Source: JBQTIQ01 sp052387955 (GTDB lineage: Bacteria > Actinomycetota > Acidimicrobiia > Acidimicrobiales > JACDCH01). Taken from it: 64,000 bases of DNA. The stretch lies in NCBI GenBank assembly GCA_052387955.1, contig JBQTIQ010000015.1, forward strand, positions 1-64,000, read 5' to 3'. The notes beneath the pieces were generated by a model. The model was not told the origin of the DNA. It saw only the letters and a list, made by a program, of their open reading frames with translations, and ran no database searches. Both the position numbers and the translations under genes were made by a program. Shown one piece after another: positions 36,845 through 47,869 of the stretch (within the stretch, counting starts at the first letter, position 1; each line of letters starts with the position of its first letter).

Positions 36845-37240
36845 ATGATGGACGGCCGCGAACGGGCACGGGCGCTCTACGTGATCTCGGTGGCGGCCGA
36901 ACTGGCCGGCGTGCACCCCCAGACACTGCGCATCTACGAGCGCAAGGGGCTGGTCGACCCGGCCCGCACCGGCGGCGGCAGCCGCCGCTACAGCGAAGAC
37001 GACATCGACCAGCTGCGGCGCATCCACGAGCTCACCGACGAAGGCCTCAACCTCGCCGGCGTGAAGCGGGTCATGGCCCTCGAGGCCGAGGTCACCCGGC
37101 TGCGGCGAGAGGTGGCCGAGACCCGGGTGGCGGCGGTGGCGGCGGTCGAGGACGCCCACCGCCAGCACCGCCGCGACCTGGTGCCGTTGCGGCAGAGCAT
37201 CGTCCCCTTCGAAGGCGGCCGCCGGCCGCAAGGACGGTAG
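36845..37240 (+). CDS. hspR: MerR-family heat-shock repressor HspR
   Basis: The 131-residue protein begins with a MerR-type winged helix (LYVISVAAELAGVHPQTLRIYERKGLVDPARTGGGSRRYSEDDID) followed by a coiled coil (LEAEVTRLRREVAET). This is the HspR pattern; HspR represses dnaK and clpB in actinobacteria by binding HAIR repeats. The gene follows dnaJ by 2 nt. Start is ATG 36845 or the next ATG 36848. Autoregulation through the repeat before dnaK is likely but not proven. Confidence 0.93.
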   Translation: MMDGRERARALYVISVAAELAGVHPQTLRIYERKGLVDPARTGGGSRRYSEDDIDQLRRIHELTDEGLNLAGVKRVMALEAEVTRLRREVAETRVAAVAAVEDAHRQHRRDLVPLRQSIVPFEGGRRPQGR

Positions 37241-37247
37241 GAACGAC

Positions 37248-39728
<2,481 letters not shown>

Positions 39729-39792
39729 CCCCCGAGGCTCGGGCCGATTGTCCGCGGGCGCTCGTCGGCCTTCTGAGCCGGGCGCCCTGTGG

Positions 39793-41136
39793 TCAGCCCA
39801 GGGCCCCGGCGTCGTCGCCGGCGCCCGGCCTCGACGCGGTCGACAGAAAGGCGCCCACCAGTTGGCGGGCCACCGTGGGCGTGACCGTGGCGGTGCCCAG
39901 GCACAGGATGTTGGCGTCCTCGGCCTGACGGGCGATGCGCACGGCGACCACATCGGTGCCGGCCACGGCTCGCGCCCCGGGCAGACGGTTGGCGGCCATG
40001 GCCGCGCCGGAGCCCGATGCGGTGCAGGTGACGACGAGCCCGGCCTCGCCACCGGCCACGGCCAGCCCGGCGGCGGCGCCGGCCTCGACCCAACCGGCTC
40101 GGCCGTCGCCCACCGAGAGGTGCACGACGACAAGGCCCCGGGCCCGCAGATCGGACTCGATCAGCCCCGCCAGTCCGGTGCCCTCGGCATCGGTACACAG
40201 GCCCACGAGGCGCGTCCCGGCGGTCGGCGCCGGCCCGGGACCCGGGTCTGCTCCCGGGCCCGGTCCCTCGGGCTCCGGCCGCGGCCGCTCTGGGGCCGGC
40301 GCCAGGGCGACCGGCGCAGGTTCGTCGGAGCGGGGGACGACGGGGACCGGTTGAGTACTCGGCCCGGGAGCGGGCTCGGTGGCGCCGTCCCCTCCACTCC
40401 TGGCGGTGCCTGTCGGCCCGGGGCCGAGGAGCCGCTCCCCCGAGCCTCCGTGGTCCACCGGTCCGCTACGGCTCTCGTCGCCGCCGGCGGTGACCGCTCT
40501 TGCGGGCCGGTCGAGGCCGGCCAGCACGACGGCCCGCTCGCACAGGGCGACCAGCTCGTCGAACGTCGCCTGGCAGGCCGGATGGTTGGCACCCCGGAGA
40601 TCGGCCACGTCGTCGGTCGTGTCGTGGCCCAGCAGGTCCGCGGGTGCCCTCCCCTCGCTGGCCCGGGCGAGCCAGTCCTCCAATGCCTCGCCGGCGCTCC
40701 GGGGCCCGAGCCGTTCCCCGCGGCGCACGAGCTCGCGCAAGGTGAACGTACGCCCGAACGATCGACGGTCCAGGACCACCACCTCCCGGGCGTGCTGGCG
40801 GGCGAGCGTGATCACGAGGTCGGCGGCGGCGATGTCGGGCCGGGCCAGACGGCGGCTCTGGTGGCCGCCGGCGTTCAGCCCGTGGCGGGCCATCACGTCT
40901 GTGACCGTCGCGTCGGCCGAACGCCCACCGGCCAGCAGGCCCGCCGAGCGCACCTGCACCGGCGCCCGGCCGGCGAGGCGGGAACGCAGCAGCGCGGCCA
41001 CCATCACCGAACGGCAGGTGTTGGCGGTCGAGACCACCAGCAGCCGGGACCCCTCGACGGTGGGCTCCGGCGCGGTGGCCGCCCGGGCGGGGCCGCGCCC
41101 GGCCGCTCGTTGGCGGCGCTGGGCCCGACTGCTCAC
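39793..41136 (-). CDS. Fusion of LMW protein-tyrosine-phosphatase-like and RpiB-like domains
   Basis: The 447-residue protein has two domains. Residues about 30-210 resemble low-molecular-weight phosphatases, but the P-loop C-x5-R reads STANTCR: the nucleophilic cysteine is serine. A Pro/Gly/Ala-rich linker (about 210-310) follows. Residues about 310-440 resemble ribose-5-phosphate isomerase B (AANRLPGARAV, ARQAEDANILCLG, FLST), but neither the Cys nor the Glu base of known RpiB is present in the loop CTASGSGAAMAAN. Separate phosphatase and rpiB genes are neighbours in many genomes, so a fusion is plausible. GTG 41134-41136 is the likely start; there is a 29-codon ORF upstream. Confidence 0.78.
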   Translation of the reverse strand: MSSRAQRRQRAAGRGPARAATAPEPTVEGSRLLVVSTANTCRSVMVAALLRSRLAGRAPVQVRSAGLLAGGRSADATVTDVMARHGLNAGGHQSRRLARPDIAAADLVITLARQHAREVVVLDRRSFGRTFTLRELVRRGERLGPRSAGEALEDWLARASEGRAPADLLGHDTTDDVADLRGANHPACQATFDELVALCERAVVLAGLDRPARAVTAGGDESRSGPVDHGGSGERLLGPGPTGTARSGGDGATEPAPGPSTQPVPVVPRSDEPAPVALAPAPERPRPEPEGPGPGADPGPGPAPTAGTRLVGLCTDAEGTGLAGLIESDLRARGLVVVHLSVGDGRAGWVEAGAAAGLAVAGGEAGLVVTCTASGSGAAMAANRLPGARAVAGTDVVAVRIARQAEDANILCLGTATVTPTVARQLVGAFLSTASRPGAGDDAGALG

Positions 41137-41222
41137 CGGGCCCGTCCCGCCGCCGGCTCCGGCGCCGCCGTCCCTGCCGACCGTGCGCCGGGACGGGCGA
41201 TCTCGGGGCTCGGCGCCGTCAT
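41133..41222 (-). CDS. 29-residue ORF between epimerase and fusion gene (doubtful)
   Basis: The ORF starts at ATG 41220-41222, overlapping the epimerase stop (ATGA), and ends by overlapping the GTG start of the fusion gene (GTGA, 41133-41136). It encodes a Pro/Ala/Arg-rich peptide with no known domain. It may serve only to couple translation. Confidence 0.25.
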   Translation of the reverse strand: MTAPSPEIARPGARSAGTAAPEPAAGRAR

Positions 41223-42148
41223 CGGGACCGGTACCACTCGACGGTGTTGCGCAGGCCGTCGACCAGCCCGACGGGCGTGGCGTCGGGGAACATGGCCCTG
41301 AGCCGGGCGGTGTCGGCCTGAGTGTGGGCGACATCGCCGTGGCGGAAGGGCTGGTGCTCGACGTCGAGAGCACGGCCGAGGACGGCTTCCAACCCGGCGA
41401 CCAACTCGAGCAGCGAGACCCGGGAACCGAAGGCGAGGTTCACGGGCTCGGGATGGGCGACCCGCCGGGCGGCGGCGTCGGCCACGACGTCGCACACGGA
41501 CCCGACGTAGGTGAAGTCGCGGGTCTGGCTGCCGTCGCCGTGCACCGGCAGCGGCCGGCCCTCGAGGGCGGCGGCGACGAAGGCGGGCACGACCGCGGCA
41601 TAGACGTGACCGACCGCCTGTCGGGGGCCGAACACGTTGAAGAACCGGAAGGTCAGCACCGGCAGCCCCCAGACCGTGGCCCACGCCTGGCAGTAGGCCT
41701 CGACGGCCACCTTGGTGGCGGCATAGGGGCTCACGGGAGCGGCGCGTTGGTCCTCGTGGCGGGGAAGTCCCGGGCCTGCGCCGTACACCGACGACGACGA
41801 CGCCACCACCAGGTGGGGGACCTCAGGAGCTCGGCGGACGGCCTCGAGGACCGCCAGGGTGCCCTCGACGTTGGCCCGATGCGTTGCCGCGGGGTCGGCG
41901 ATCGAGCGGGGCACCGACCCCAGCGCGGCGAGGTGGACCACGGTGTCGGCGCCGGCCATGGCGGCGTCGAGGATGGCCGGGTCGAGCACCGACGCCTGGT
42001 GGAAGACGACGTCGTCGACGCCATCGAGGTTGTCGGCCGTGCCCGTGGAGCAGTCGTCGATCACGACCACGTCCCAGCCGTCGGCCTGGAGCCGCCGCAC
42101 CAGGTTCGAGCCGATGAACCCGGCGCCGCCGGTGACCAGTGCGCGCAC
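41219..42148 (-). CDS. NAD-dependent sugar-nucleotide epimerase/dehydratase (extended SDR)
   Basis: The 309-residue protein has the Rossmann start VTGGAGFIGSNLVRRL, ASSSSVYG, the catalytic SPYAATK (YxxxK) and FRFFNVFGPRQ, typical of UDP-glucose/UDP-GlcNAc 4-epimerases and related dehydratases. It would act on a nucleotide sugar in the cytoplasm, possibly for the glycan locus at 52-64 kb. GTG 42146-42148 fits the family N-terminus. Exact substrate unclear. Confidence 0.87.
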   Translation of the reverse strand: MRALVTGGAGFIGSNLVRRLQADGWDVVVIDDCSTGTADNLDGVDDVVFHQASVLDPAILDAAMAGADTVVHLAALGSVPRSIADPAATHRANVEGTLAVLEAVRRAPEVPHLVVASSSSVYGAGPGLPRHEDQRAAPVSPYAATKVAVEAYCQAWATVWGLPVLTFRFFNVFGPRQAVGHVYAAVVPAFVAAALEGRPLPVHGDGSQTRDFTYVGSVCDVVADAAARRVAHPEPVNLAFGSRVSLLELVAGLEAVLGRALDVEHQPFRHGDVAHTQADTARLRAMFPDATPVGLVDGLRNTVEWYRSR

Positions 42149-42375
42149 GGGCCCGACGGTAACCGCGGCGGCAGGCCGGGCCCCCTGCCCCTGGCGAAGG
42201 CGATCGTGCTGACGGTTGCGTTGCGTCGGGTCCCCGGCGGTCCATGACAGGTTTCGTGCGAGCGCCTCTCGGGGGCGCCGCCGAAACTCGACTGCCGGCA
42301 ACGAGCGGAGTGAGGACGGCAACTCGGTCCACTAGTCTCGATCGGTCACAACGCCATCTGTAAGGAGTCGGGCCT

Positions 42376-43653
42376 GTGCCAGCGACCGTTGTCGTGGGCA
42401 CCCAGTGGGGCGACGAGGGCAAAGGTAAGTACACCGACCTCTTCGCCAAGGAGATGCACGTCGTCGTCCGCTATCAGGGCGGGCACAACGCGGGCCACAC
42501 GCTCGTCGTCGACGGGCAGAGCTTCGCGCTCCAACTGGTGCCGAGCGGCATCCTCTACGACCACATCACGCCCGTCATCGGCAACGGGGTGGTGGTCGAC
42601 CCCCGCGTCCTGCTGGCCGAGGTCGAACTGCTCACCCGGCGGGGTGTCGACTGCAGCCGACTGAAGCTGTCCAACAACGCCCACCTCATCCTGCCGTACC
42701 ACCAGGAGCTCGACCGGGTGGTCGAACGCCACCTGGGCAAGAGCAAGCTGGGCACAACCAAGCGGGGCATCGGCCCCGCCTACGCCGACAAAGCCAGCCG
42801 CGTCGGCCTCCGGGTGCAGGACCTGTTCGACCGGCGCATCTTCGAGCAGAAGCTCGACATCGTGCTGCGGGAGAAGAACGCGGTCCTGGCCAAGGTCTAC
42901 AACCAGCTCCCGGTCGATCGTGACGAGATCATCGAGACCTACCTCGACGTGTATGCCCCCCAGCTGGCGCCGTACCGCTGCGACACCGTGCCCTTCGTCC
43001 ACGAGGCTCTCGAAGCCGGCAGCCACGTGCTGCTCGAGGGTGCCCAGGCCACGTTCCTCGACCTCGACCACGGCACCTATCCCTATGTCACCTCGTCGAA
43101 CCCGGTGGCCGGCGGCGCCTGCACCGGCGCCGGCGTGGGGCCCCGGCACATCGACCGGGTCGTCGGCGTGGCCAAGGCCTACCTGACCCGAGTGGGATCA
43201 GGGCCGTTCCCCACCGAGCTCTTCGACGACACCGGGGCCCTGCTCGTCGACCGGGGCCACGAGTTCGGCACCAACACCGGCCGGCGTCGCCGCACCGGAT
43301 GGTTCGATGCCGTCATGCTGCGCCACGCGGTGCGGGTCAACTCGCTGTCCGAGCTCGCCCTCACCAAGCTCGACGTCCTCGACCCGTTCGAGTCGCTCCA
43401 GGTGTGCGTGGCCTACGAGTACCAGGGCGAGCGGCTGACCGACTGGCCCGACGACCAGACGGTGCTGCACAACGTCACCGCCGTGTACGAACAGCTGCCG
43501 GGCTGGCGGCGTGACCTCACCGCCGTCACCGAGGCCCACGACCTGCCCGCGGCGGCCCGCCGCTACGTCGAGTTCCTCGAAGCGCAGGTCGGTGTCCCCG
43601 TGCACCTCGTCGGCGTCGGGCCCGGCCGCGAGCAGTTCGTCGACGTCGGCTGA
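42376..43653 (+). CDS. purA: Adenylosuccinate synthetase
   Basis: The 425-residue protein begins VVVGTQWGDEGKGKYTDLFA, the GTP P-loop of PurA, followed by GGHNAGHT, TKRGIGPAYADK and the late GTRRRTGWFDAV-like GRRRRTGWFDAVMLR. It makes adenylosuccinate from IMP, aspartate and GTP. The N-terminal KGKYTD replaces the usual KGKVVD. GTG 42376 has AAGGAG at 42362-42367. It heads the purine gene stretch. Confidence 0.96.
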   Translation: MPATVVVGTQWGDEGKGKYTDLFAKEMHVVVRYQGGHNAGHTLVVDGQSFALQLVPSGILYDHITPVIGNGVVVDPRVLLAEVELLTRRGVDCSRLKLSNNAHLILPYHQELDRVVERHLGKSKLGTTKRGIGPAYADKASRVGLRVQDLFDRRIFEQKLDIVLREKNAVLAKVYNQLPVDRDEIIETYLDVYAPQLAPYRCDTVPFVHEALEAGSHVLLEGAQATFLDLDHGTYPYVTSSNPVAGGACTGAGVGPRHIDRVVGVAKAYLTRVGSGPFPTELFDDTGALLVDRGHEFGTNTGRRRRTGWFDAVMLRHAVRVNSLSELALTKLDVLDPFESLQVCVAYEYQGERLTDWPDDQTVLHNVTAVYEQLPGWRRDLTAVTEAHDLPAAARRYVEFLEAQVGVPVHLVGVGPGREQFVDVG

Positions 43654-43704
43654 GTGTCGCCTTCACTCGCTCGGCTCGCTCCGTTCTGGCGAGCCCAGCG
43701 GCGT

Positions 43705-43815
43705 CCACCTCCGGCGGGCCTGTGCCGCCTGCGGGCGCCGAAGCCGCCCTCCGGCGGATATGCGGGGGTGGCCCCCTGGCCCCCGCATCCCCTGTGGCTC
43801 CGCCGTACAGGGCGT
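43705..43815 (+). repeat. Dispersed repeat family B, copy 1
   Basis: The 110-bp element matches the minus strand of 53856-53965, with shared CCTCCGGCGGG, GCCTGCGGGCG, CCCTCCGGCGGATAT and GCGGGGGTG blocks in the same order. It contains several GC-rich palindromes. The 251-bp gap between purA and purD holds this element and no gene. Confidence 0.82.
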
Positions 43816-43904
43816 CCGCCTCGAAGGCTCGTCGTGGTCGCCGGGACTAGGCATCGGCCCGGCCTGGCAACGCGCCGCCGGGCCCTGAGCGAGGCGACGG
43901 AGCG

Positions 43905-45158
43905 GTGAAGGTGGTCGTCGTGGGCGGCGACGGACGCGCCCACGCTCTGGCCGACGTGATCGGGCGCAGCGCAGACGTCGTCGTCAGCGGGGGCAACGCC
44001 GGGACCCCGGGAGCGGTCGCCACCGGCCCCGAGGAACTCGAAGCCGACCTCTTCGTGATCAGTGCCGAAGGCCCCCTCGTCGCCGGTCTGGCCGACCGGC
44101 TGCGGGCGCAGGGCAAACGGGTCTACGGCCCGGGGGCCGACGGCGCCCGCCTCGAAGGGTCCAAGGCGTGGATGAAGGCCCTCGTGGCCAGGGCCGGCGT
44201 GCCCACCGCCGCCTACGGAGCCTTCTCCGACCCCGAGCCGGCGTTGGCGTTCCTGCGCCGCCTCGGTCCCCCGTGGGTGGTCAAGACCGACGGCCTCGCC
44301 GCCGGCAAGGGCGTGCTGGTCACCGAGTCCCGCGCCGAGGCGGAAGAGGACGTGCGGGCCAAGCTGTCCGGGCAGGCGTTCGGCGCCGCCGGGCGTACCG
44401 TCGTCATCGAAGAGGGCCTGAGCGGGCCCGAGATCTCGGTGCTGGCCGTCTGTGACGGCCGTCGGGCGGCGGCGCTGGCTCCGGCCCGTGATTTCAAACG
44501 GGCTCTCGACGGCGACCGGGGGGCCAACACCGGAGGCATGGGTGCCTTCTCGCCCGTACCCGCTGCCGGCGCCGGGTTCGCCGACGAGGTGATCGAGTCG
44601 TTCGTCGAGCCGACCCTGGCCGCGTTGCGGGCCGAGGGCATCGACTACCGGGGCACGCTCTACGCCGGCCTGATGCTCACCCCCGACGGCCCGAGGCTCC
44701 TGGAGTACAACGTCCGTTTCGGCGATCCCGAGGCGCAGGTGGTGCTGCCGCGGCTCCGCAGCGACCTGGCCCTGTTGTTGGCCCAGGCCGCCGACGGCGC
44801 CCTCGAGGAGACACCTGACTTCGTCGACGATGCCGCCGTGTGCGTGGTGTGCGCGTCGCCCGGCTATCCGAGCTCGCCTCGCACGGGGGCGGTCATCGAA
44901 GGGCTGGGGCCGAACGGCGAGCTCGACGGCGCCACCGTGTACTGCGCCGGCGTCGCCCACGACGACGCCGGCCGGCTGGTCACCGCCGGCGGGCGGGTGC
45001 TCGACGTGGTCGGGTTCGGGCCCACGATCGCCGCAGCCCGCCAACGGGCCTACAGCGCCGTGAGCCGGGTGTCCTTCGACGGGATGCAGTACCGCACCGA
45101 CATCGCGGCCGAGGCGGCGGCCGAGGCGCCCGATGGGCGGGGCCCGCCGATGGATTGA
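43905..45158 (+). CDS. purD: Phosphoribosylamine-glycine ligase
   Basis: The 417-residue ATP-grasp enzyme has VVVGGDGRAHAL at the start, the ATP-grasp loop VKTDGLAAGKGVLVT, SVLAVCDG, DRGANTGGMGAFSPVP and the metal site LEYNVRFGDPEAQVVLPRL. It makes GAR from phosphoribosylamine and glycine. GTG 43905 is used. It lies between repeat B1 and a tandem-repeat gap. Confidence 0.96.
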   Translation: MKVVVVGGDGRAHALADVIGRSADVVVSGGNAGTPGAVATGPEELEADLFVISAEGPLVAGLADRLRAQGKRVYGPGADGARLEGSKAWMKALVARAGVPTAAYGAFSDPEPALAFLRRLGPPWVVKTDGLAAGKGVLVTESRAEAEEDVRAKLSGQAFGAAGRTVVIEEGLSGPEISVLAVCDGRRAAALAPARDFKRALDGDRGANTGGMGAFSPVPAAGAGFADEVIESFVEPTLAALRAEGIDYRGTLYAGLMLTPDGPRLLEYNVRFGDPEAQVVLPRLRSDLALLLAQAADGALEETPDFVDDAAVCVVCASPGYPSSPRTGAVIEGLGPNGELDGATVYCAGVAHDDAGRLVTAGGRVLDVVGFGPTIAAARQRAYSAVSRVSFDGMQYRTDIAAEAAAEAPDGRGPPMD

Positions 45159-45182
45159 CCCGGTCCGGCGGCGGGGGCGCGG

Positions 45183-45450
45183 CTCGCCGTCACGGCCGAC
45201 AGCGAGCAACATGCGGGGGCAGCGGGCAACCAGCGGTCGCCGTCGCGGCCGCCAGCGAGCAGTATGCGGGCTAACGGGCCGGCCAGTGGTCGCCGTAGTG
45301 GCCGCCAGGCCGCCGGCGACAGCCTGCGGAGGCAGGAGCGAAGTGACGCCCGCAGCAGACCAACAAGCAACGCCGTAGTGGCCGCCAGGCCGCCGGCGAC
45401 AGCCTGCGGAGGCAGGAGCGAAGCGACGCCCGCAGCAGACCAGCGAACAC
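45183..45450. repeat. Tandem repeats between purD and purE
   Basis: The 301-bp gap is mostly tandem repeat. Two related 53-bp units (45183-45235, 45236-45288) share CGCCGTC.CGGCCG.CAGCGAGCA and ATGCGGG. Two 80-bp units (45291-45370, 45371-45450) differ at one position in the first 73 bp and then diverge. Each 80-bp unit contains the inverted words CCGCCGGCG and GCCTGCGGAGGCAGG. No spacer structure like CRISPR is present and no gene is seen. Confidence 0.85.
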
Positions 45451-45459
45451 GGAGCGACG

Positions 45460-45915
45460 ATGACCAACAAGGTGGCCGTACTCATGGGGTCGCCCAACGA
45501 CGGCGACAAGATGCGGGCGGCGTCGGACACGCTGGCCCGCTTCGGTATCGTCGCCGACGTGCGGGTGATGTCGGCCCACCGCAGCCCGACGGTGGTGGCC
45601 GAGTTCGCCTCCGGCGCCCGGGGGGCGGGTTATGTCGCGGTCATCTGCGGCGCCGGCATGGCCGCTCACCTGGCCGGGGTGGTGGCAGCCCACACGACTT
45701 TGCCGGTGGTCGGGGTCCCCTTGTCCGGGGGGGCGCTCAACGGCGTCGACGCCCTCTACGCCACCGTGCAGATGCCTCGGGGGATCCCGGTGGCGACGGT
45801 GGCCATCGACGGGTCGATGAACGCGGCGTTGCTCGTCGTGGCGATGCTGGCCATCACCGACAGCGGCCTGGCGGCCCAGCTCGGGGACTACCGCCGCGAG
45901 ATCGCCTCCGCCTGA
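45460..45915 (+). CDS. purE: N5-carboxyaminoimidazole ribonucleotide mutase
   Basis: The 151-residue class I PurE has VAVLMGSPNDGDKM, the catalytic loop VMSAHRSPTVV, VICGAGMAAHLAGVVAAHTTLPVVGVP and a late MPRGIPVATVAI. It moves the carboxylate from N5-CAIR to C4. PurK, its usual partner, is not in the window. ATG 45460 follows GGAGCG in the tandem-repeat region. Confidence 0.95.
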   Translation: MTNKVAVLMGSPNDGDKMRAASDTLARFGIVADVRVMSAHRSPTVVAEFASGARGAGYVAVICGAGMAAHLAGVVAAHTTLPVVGVPLSGGALNGVDALYATVQMPRGIPVATVAIDGSMNAALLVVAMLAITDSGLAAQLGDYRREIASA

Positions 45916-46015
45916 GCGCTGGCCCCCGATCGGGCGGTACTCGTCATAGGGCACCGGCCGCCGGCCGGGAGCTCGTCGTCGTTGACGGGCTCCCGTGGCC
46001 GGCGTGTGGTGCTGC

Positions 46016-46291
46016 TCAGTTGTGCGGCGTAGTGGTACGGCGAGTAGCTCGGTGCCGGTGGCGTGTGAGCGTGGAGGCCCGCTCCCCCGCCCTGCGGCCC
46101 GCCTCGTTGCGGGTCACGGGCAGTCGTGGCACCGAGCGGATCCCGGCTGCCGCCACCGCGCAGGGGAGACACGTTGGCGGCAGTTCGGGCCCGGAGGGGT
46201 AGACGAGGCAGTCGGCGCAGAACGGGTTGCCACACCTCGTGCAGCTGTCCTCGGCGAGGTGGGAGAGGTGCTTGTCGCATCGTCCGTCCAT
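46016..46291 (-). CDS. Small B-box-type zinc-finger protein
   Basis: The 91-residue protein has a zinc-binding pattern C..H...C..CG..FC..CLVY in MDGRCDKHLSHLAEDSC and RCGNPFCADCLVYP, followed by LPPTCLPCAVAAAG and a basic tail. Similar small B-box proteins are common in actinobacteria; some carry membrane helices but this one does not. Function unknown. It is divergent from purB. Confidence 0.72.
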   Translation of the reverse strand: MDGRCDKHLSHLAEDSCTRCGNPFCADCLVYPSGPELPPTCLPCAVAAAGIRSVPRLPVTRNEAGRRAGERASTLTRHRHRATRRTTTPHN

Positions 46292-46399
46292 GTCGCCCCC
46301 TCCGGTTCCTTCGGATTGCTACGTGAGTGGCTTCGGCACTCCACGGGCCACAATTGATGGGTCATTCGGCCCCCAGGACACGAGAGGTCAGGCCCCCAC

Positions 46400-47818
46400 A
46401 TGGCGCCCAACGTGCTCGCCACCCGGTACGCCTCGCCCGAGCTGCGCGCCCTGTGGTCCCCGGAACGAAAGGTGGTCCTCGAGCGCGAGCTGTGGCTGGC
46501 GGTCCTGAGGGCGCAGCGCGAGCTCGGCGTCGACGTGCCCGACGGGGTGATCGAGGCCTACGAAGCCGTCATCGACGAGGTCGACCTCGCTGCCATCGAC
46601 ACCCGGGAACGGGTCACCCGCCACGACGTCAAGGCCCGCATCGACGAGTTCTGCCACCTCGCCGGTCACCAGCACGTGCACAAGGGCATGACCAGCCGTG
46701 ACCTGACCGAGAACGTCGAGCAGCTCCAGGTGCGGCGGTCCCTCGAGCTGGTGCGTGACCGGGTGGTGGCGGTCCTGGCCCGGCTGGCGGCACGGGCCGT
46801 CGAGTACACCGGCCTGGCCCTGGTCGGGCGGTCCCACAACGTGGCCGCCCAGGTCACCACGTTGGGCAAGCGGTTCGCCTCCGCCGCCGAGGAGCTGTTG
46901 TTGGCCTTCGAGAGGGTCGAGGACCTCCTCGCCCGTTACCCGCTGCGAGGGATCAAGGGACCGATGGGCACGGCCCAGGACCAGCTCGACCTCCTCGGCG
47001 GCGACGCCGGGGCGCTGGCCGAGCTGGAGGCGGCGGTGGCCCGCCATCTCGGCTTCAGCCGGGTGCTGGCCTCCGTCGGCCAGGTGTACCCCCGGTCCCT
47101 CGACCTCGACGTGGTGGCGGCGTTGGTGCAGGCCGCTTCGGCGCCGTCGTCGCTGGCCATCACCATCCGGCTCATGGCGGGCCACGAGCTGGCGACCGAA
47201 GGCTTCCGGCCGGGCCAGATCGGCTCGTCGGCCATGCCTCACAAGATGAACAGCCGTTCCTGCGAGCGGGTCAACGGGTTCATGGACGTGCTCCGGGGCC
47301 ACCTGACGATGGCGGCCGGCCTGGCCGGCTCGCAATGGAACGAGGGCGACGTCAGCGACTCGGTGGTCCGCCGGGTGGTGCTCCCCGACGCCTTCTATGC
47401 CCTCGACGGCCTCTTCGCCACGTTCCTCACCGTCCTCGACGAGTTCGGCGCCTACCCGGCCGTGATCTCCCGGGAGCTCGACCGCTACCTCCCCTTCCTC
47501 GCCACCACCAACGTCCTGGTGGCGGCGGTCCGCAGCGGCGCCGGCCGCGAGGCCGCCCACGAGGCCATCAAGGAGCACGCGGTGGCGGTGGCGCTGGCCC
47601 TGCGAGAGCGCCCCGATGGGGCCAACGACCTCCTCGACCGCCTCGCCGCTGACGGCCGTCTCGGCCTCGACCGCGCCGGTGTCGAGGCCGCGGTGGCCGA
47701 CCCACTGCTCTTCGCCGGCGCCGCCGGTGCCCAGGTCGCCGACGTGGCCCGCCGCGTCGGCGACGTCGTAGCCACCCATCTGACCGCAGCCGGCTACGCC
47801 CCGGAACCGATCCTCTGA
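46400..47818 (+). CDS. purB: Adenylosuccinate lyase
   Basis: The 472-residue member of the fumarase/aspartase superfamily has HDVKARIDEFC, HKGMTSRDLTEN, the catalytic-loop signature GSSAMPHKMNSRSCERV and DEFGAYPAVISRELDRYLPFLATTN. It cleaves SAICAR and adenylosuccinate. ATG 46400 matches the family N-terminus (LATRYASPELRALWS). Confidence 0.95.
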   Translation: MAPNVLATRYASPELRALWSPERKVVLERELWLAVLRAQRELGVDVPDGVIEAYEAVIDEVDLAAIDTRERVTRHDVKARIDEFCHLAGHQHVHKGMTSRDLTENVEQLQVRRSLELVRDRVVAVLARLAARAVEYTGLALVGRSHNVAAQVTTLGKRFASAAEELLLAFERVEDLLARYPLRGIKGPMGTAQDQLDLLGGDAGALAELEAAVARHLGFSRVLASVGQVYPRSLDLDVVAALVQAASAPSSLAITIRLMAGHELATEGFRPGQIGSSAMPHKMNSRSCERVNGFMDVLRGHLTMAAGLAGSQWNEGDVSDSVVRRVVLPDAFYALDGLFATFLTVLDEFGAYPAVISRELDRYLPFLATTNVLVAAVRSGAGREAAHEAIKEHAVAVALALRERPDGANDLLDRLAADGRLGLDRAGVEAAVADPLLFAGAAGAQVADVARRVGDVVATHLTAAGYAPEPIL

Positions 47819-47869
47819 CCCTCGCGCTCAGCCGGTCGGTCCCGGCCAGAGCGACTACCTTCGCCGGCC

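Noticed and set aside
42149..42375. Riboswitch in front of purA
   Set aside because: The 227-bp gap has no purine-aptamer core or other recognised riboswitch pattern; only a ribosome-binding site at 42362-42367 is clear.
43654..43904. Small gene between purA and purD
   Set aside because: The open frames there translate repeat B1 and its palindromes; no start with a ribosome-binding site and no conserved peptide.
45183..45450. CRISPR array
   Set aside because: Units of 53 and 80 bp are directly adjacent without unique spacers, and there are no cas genes.
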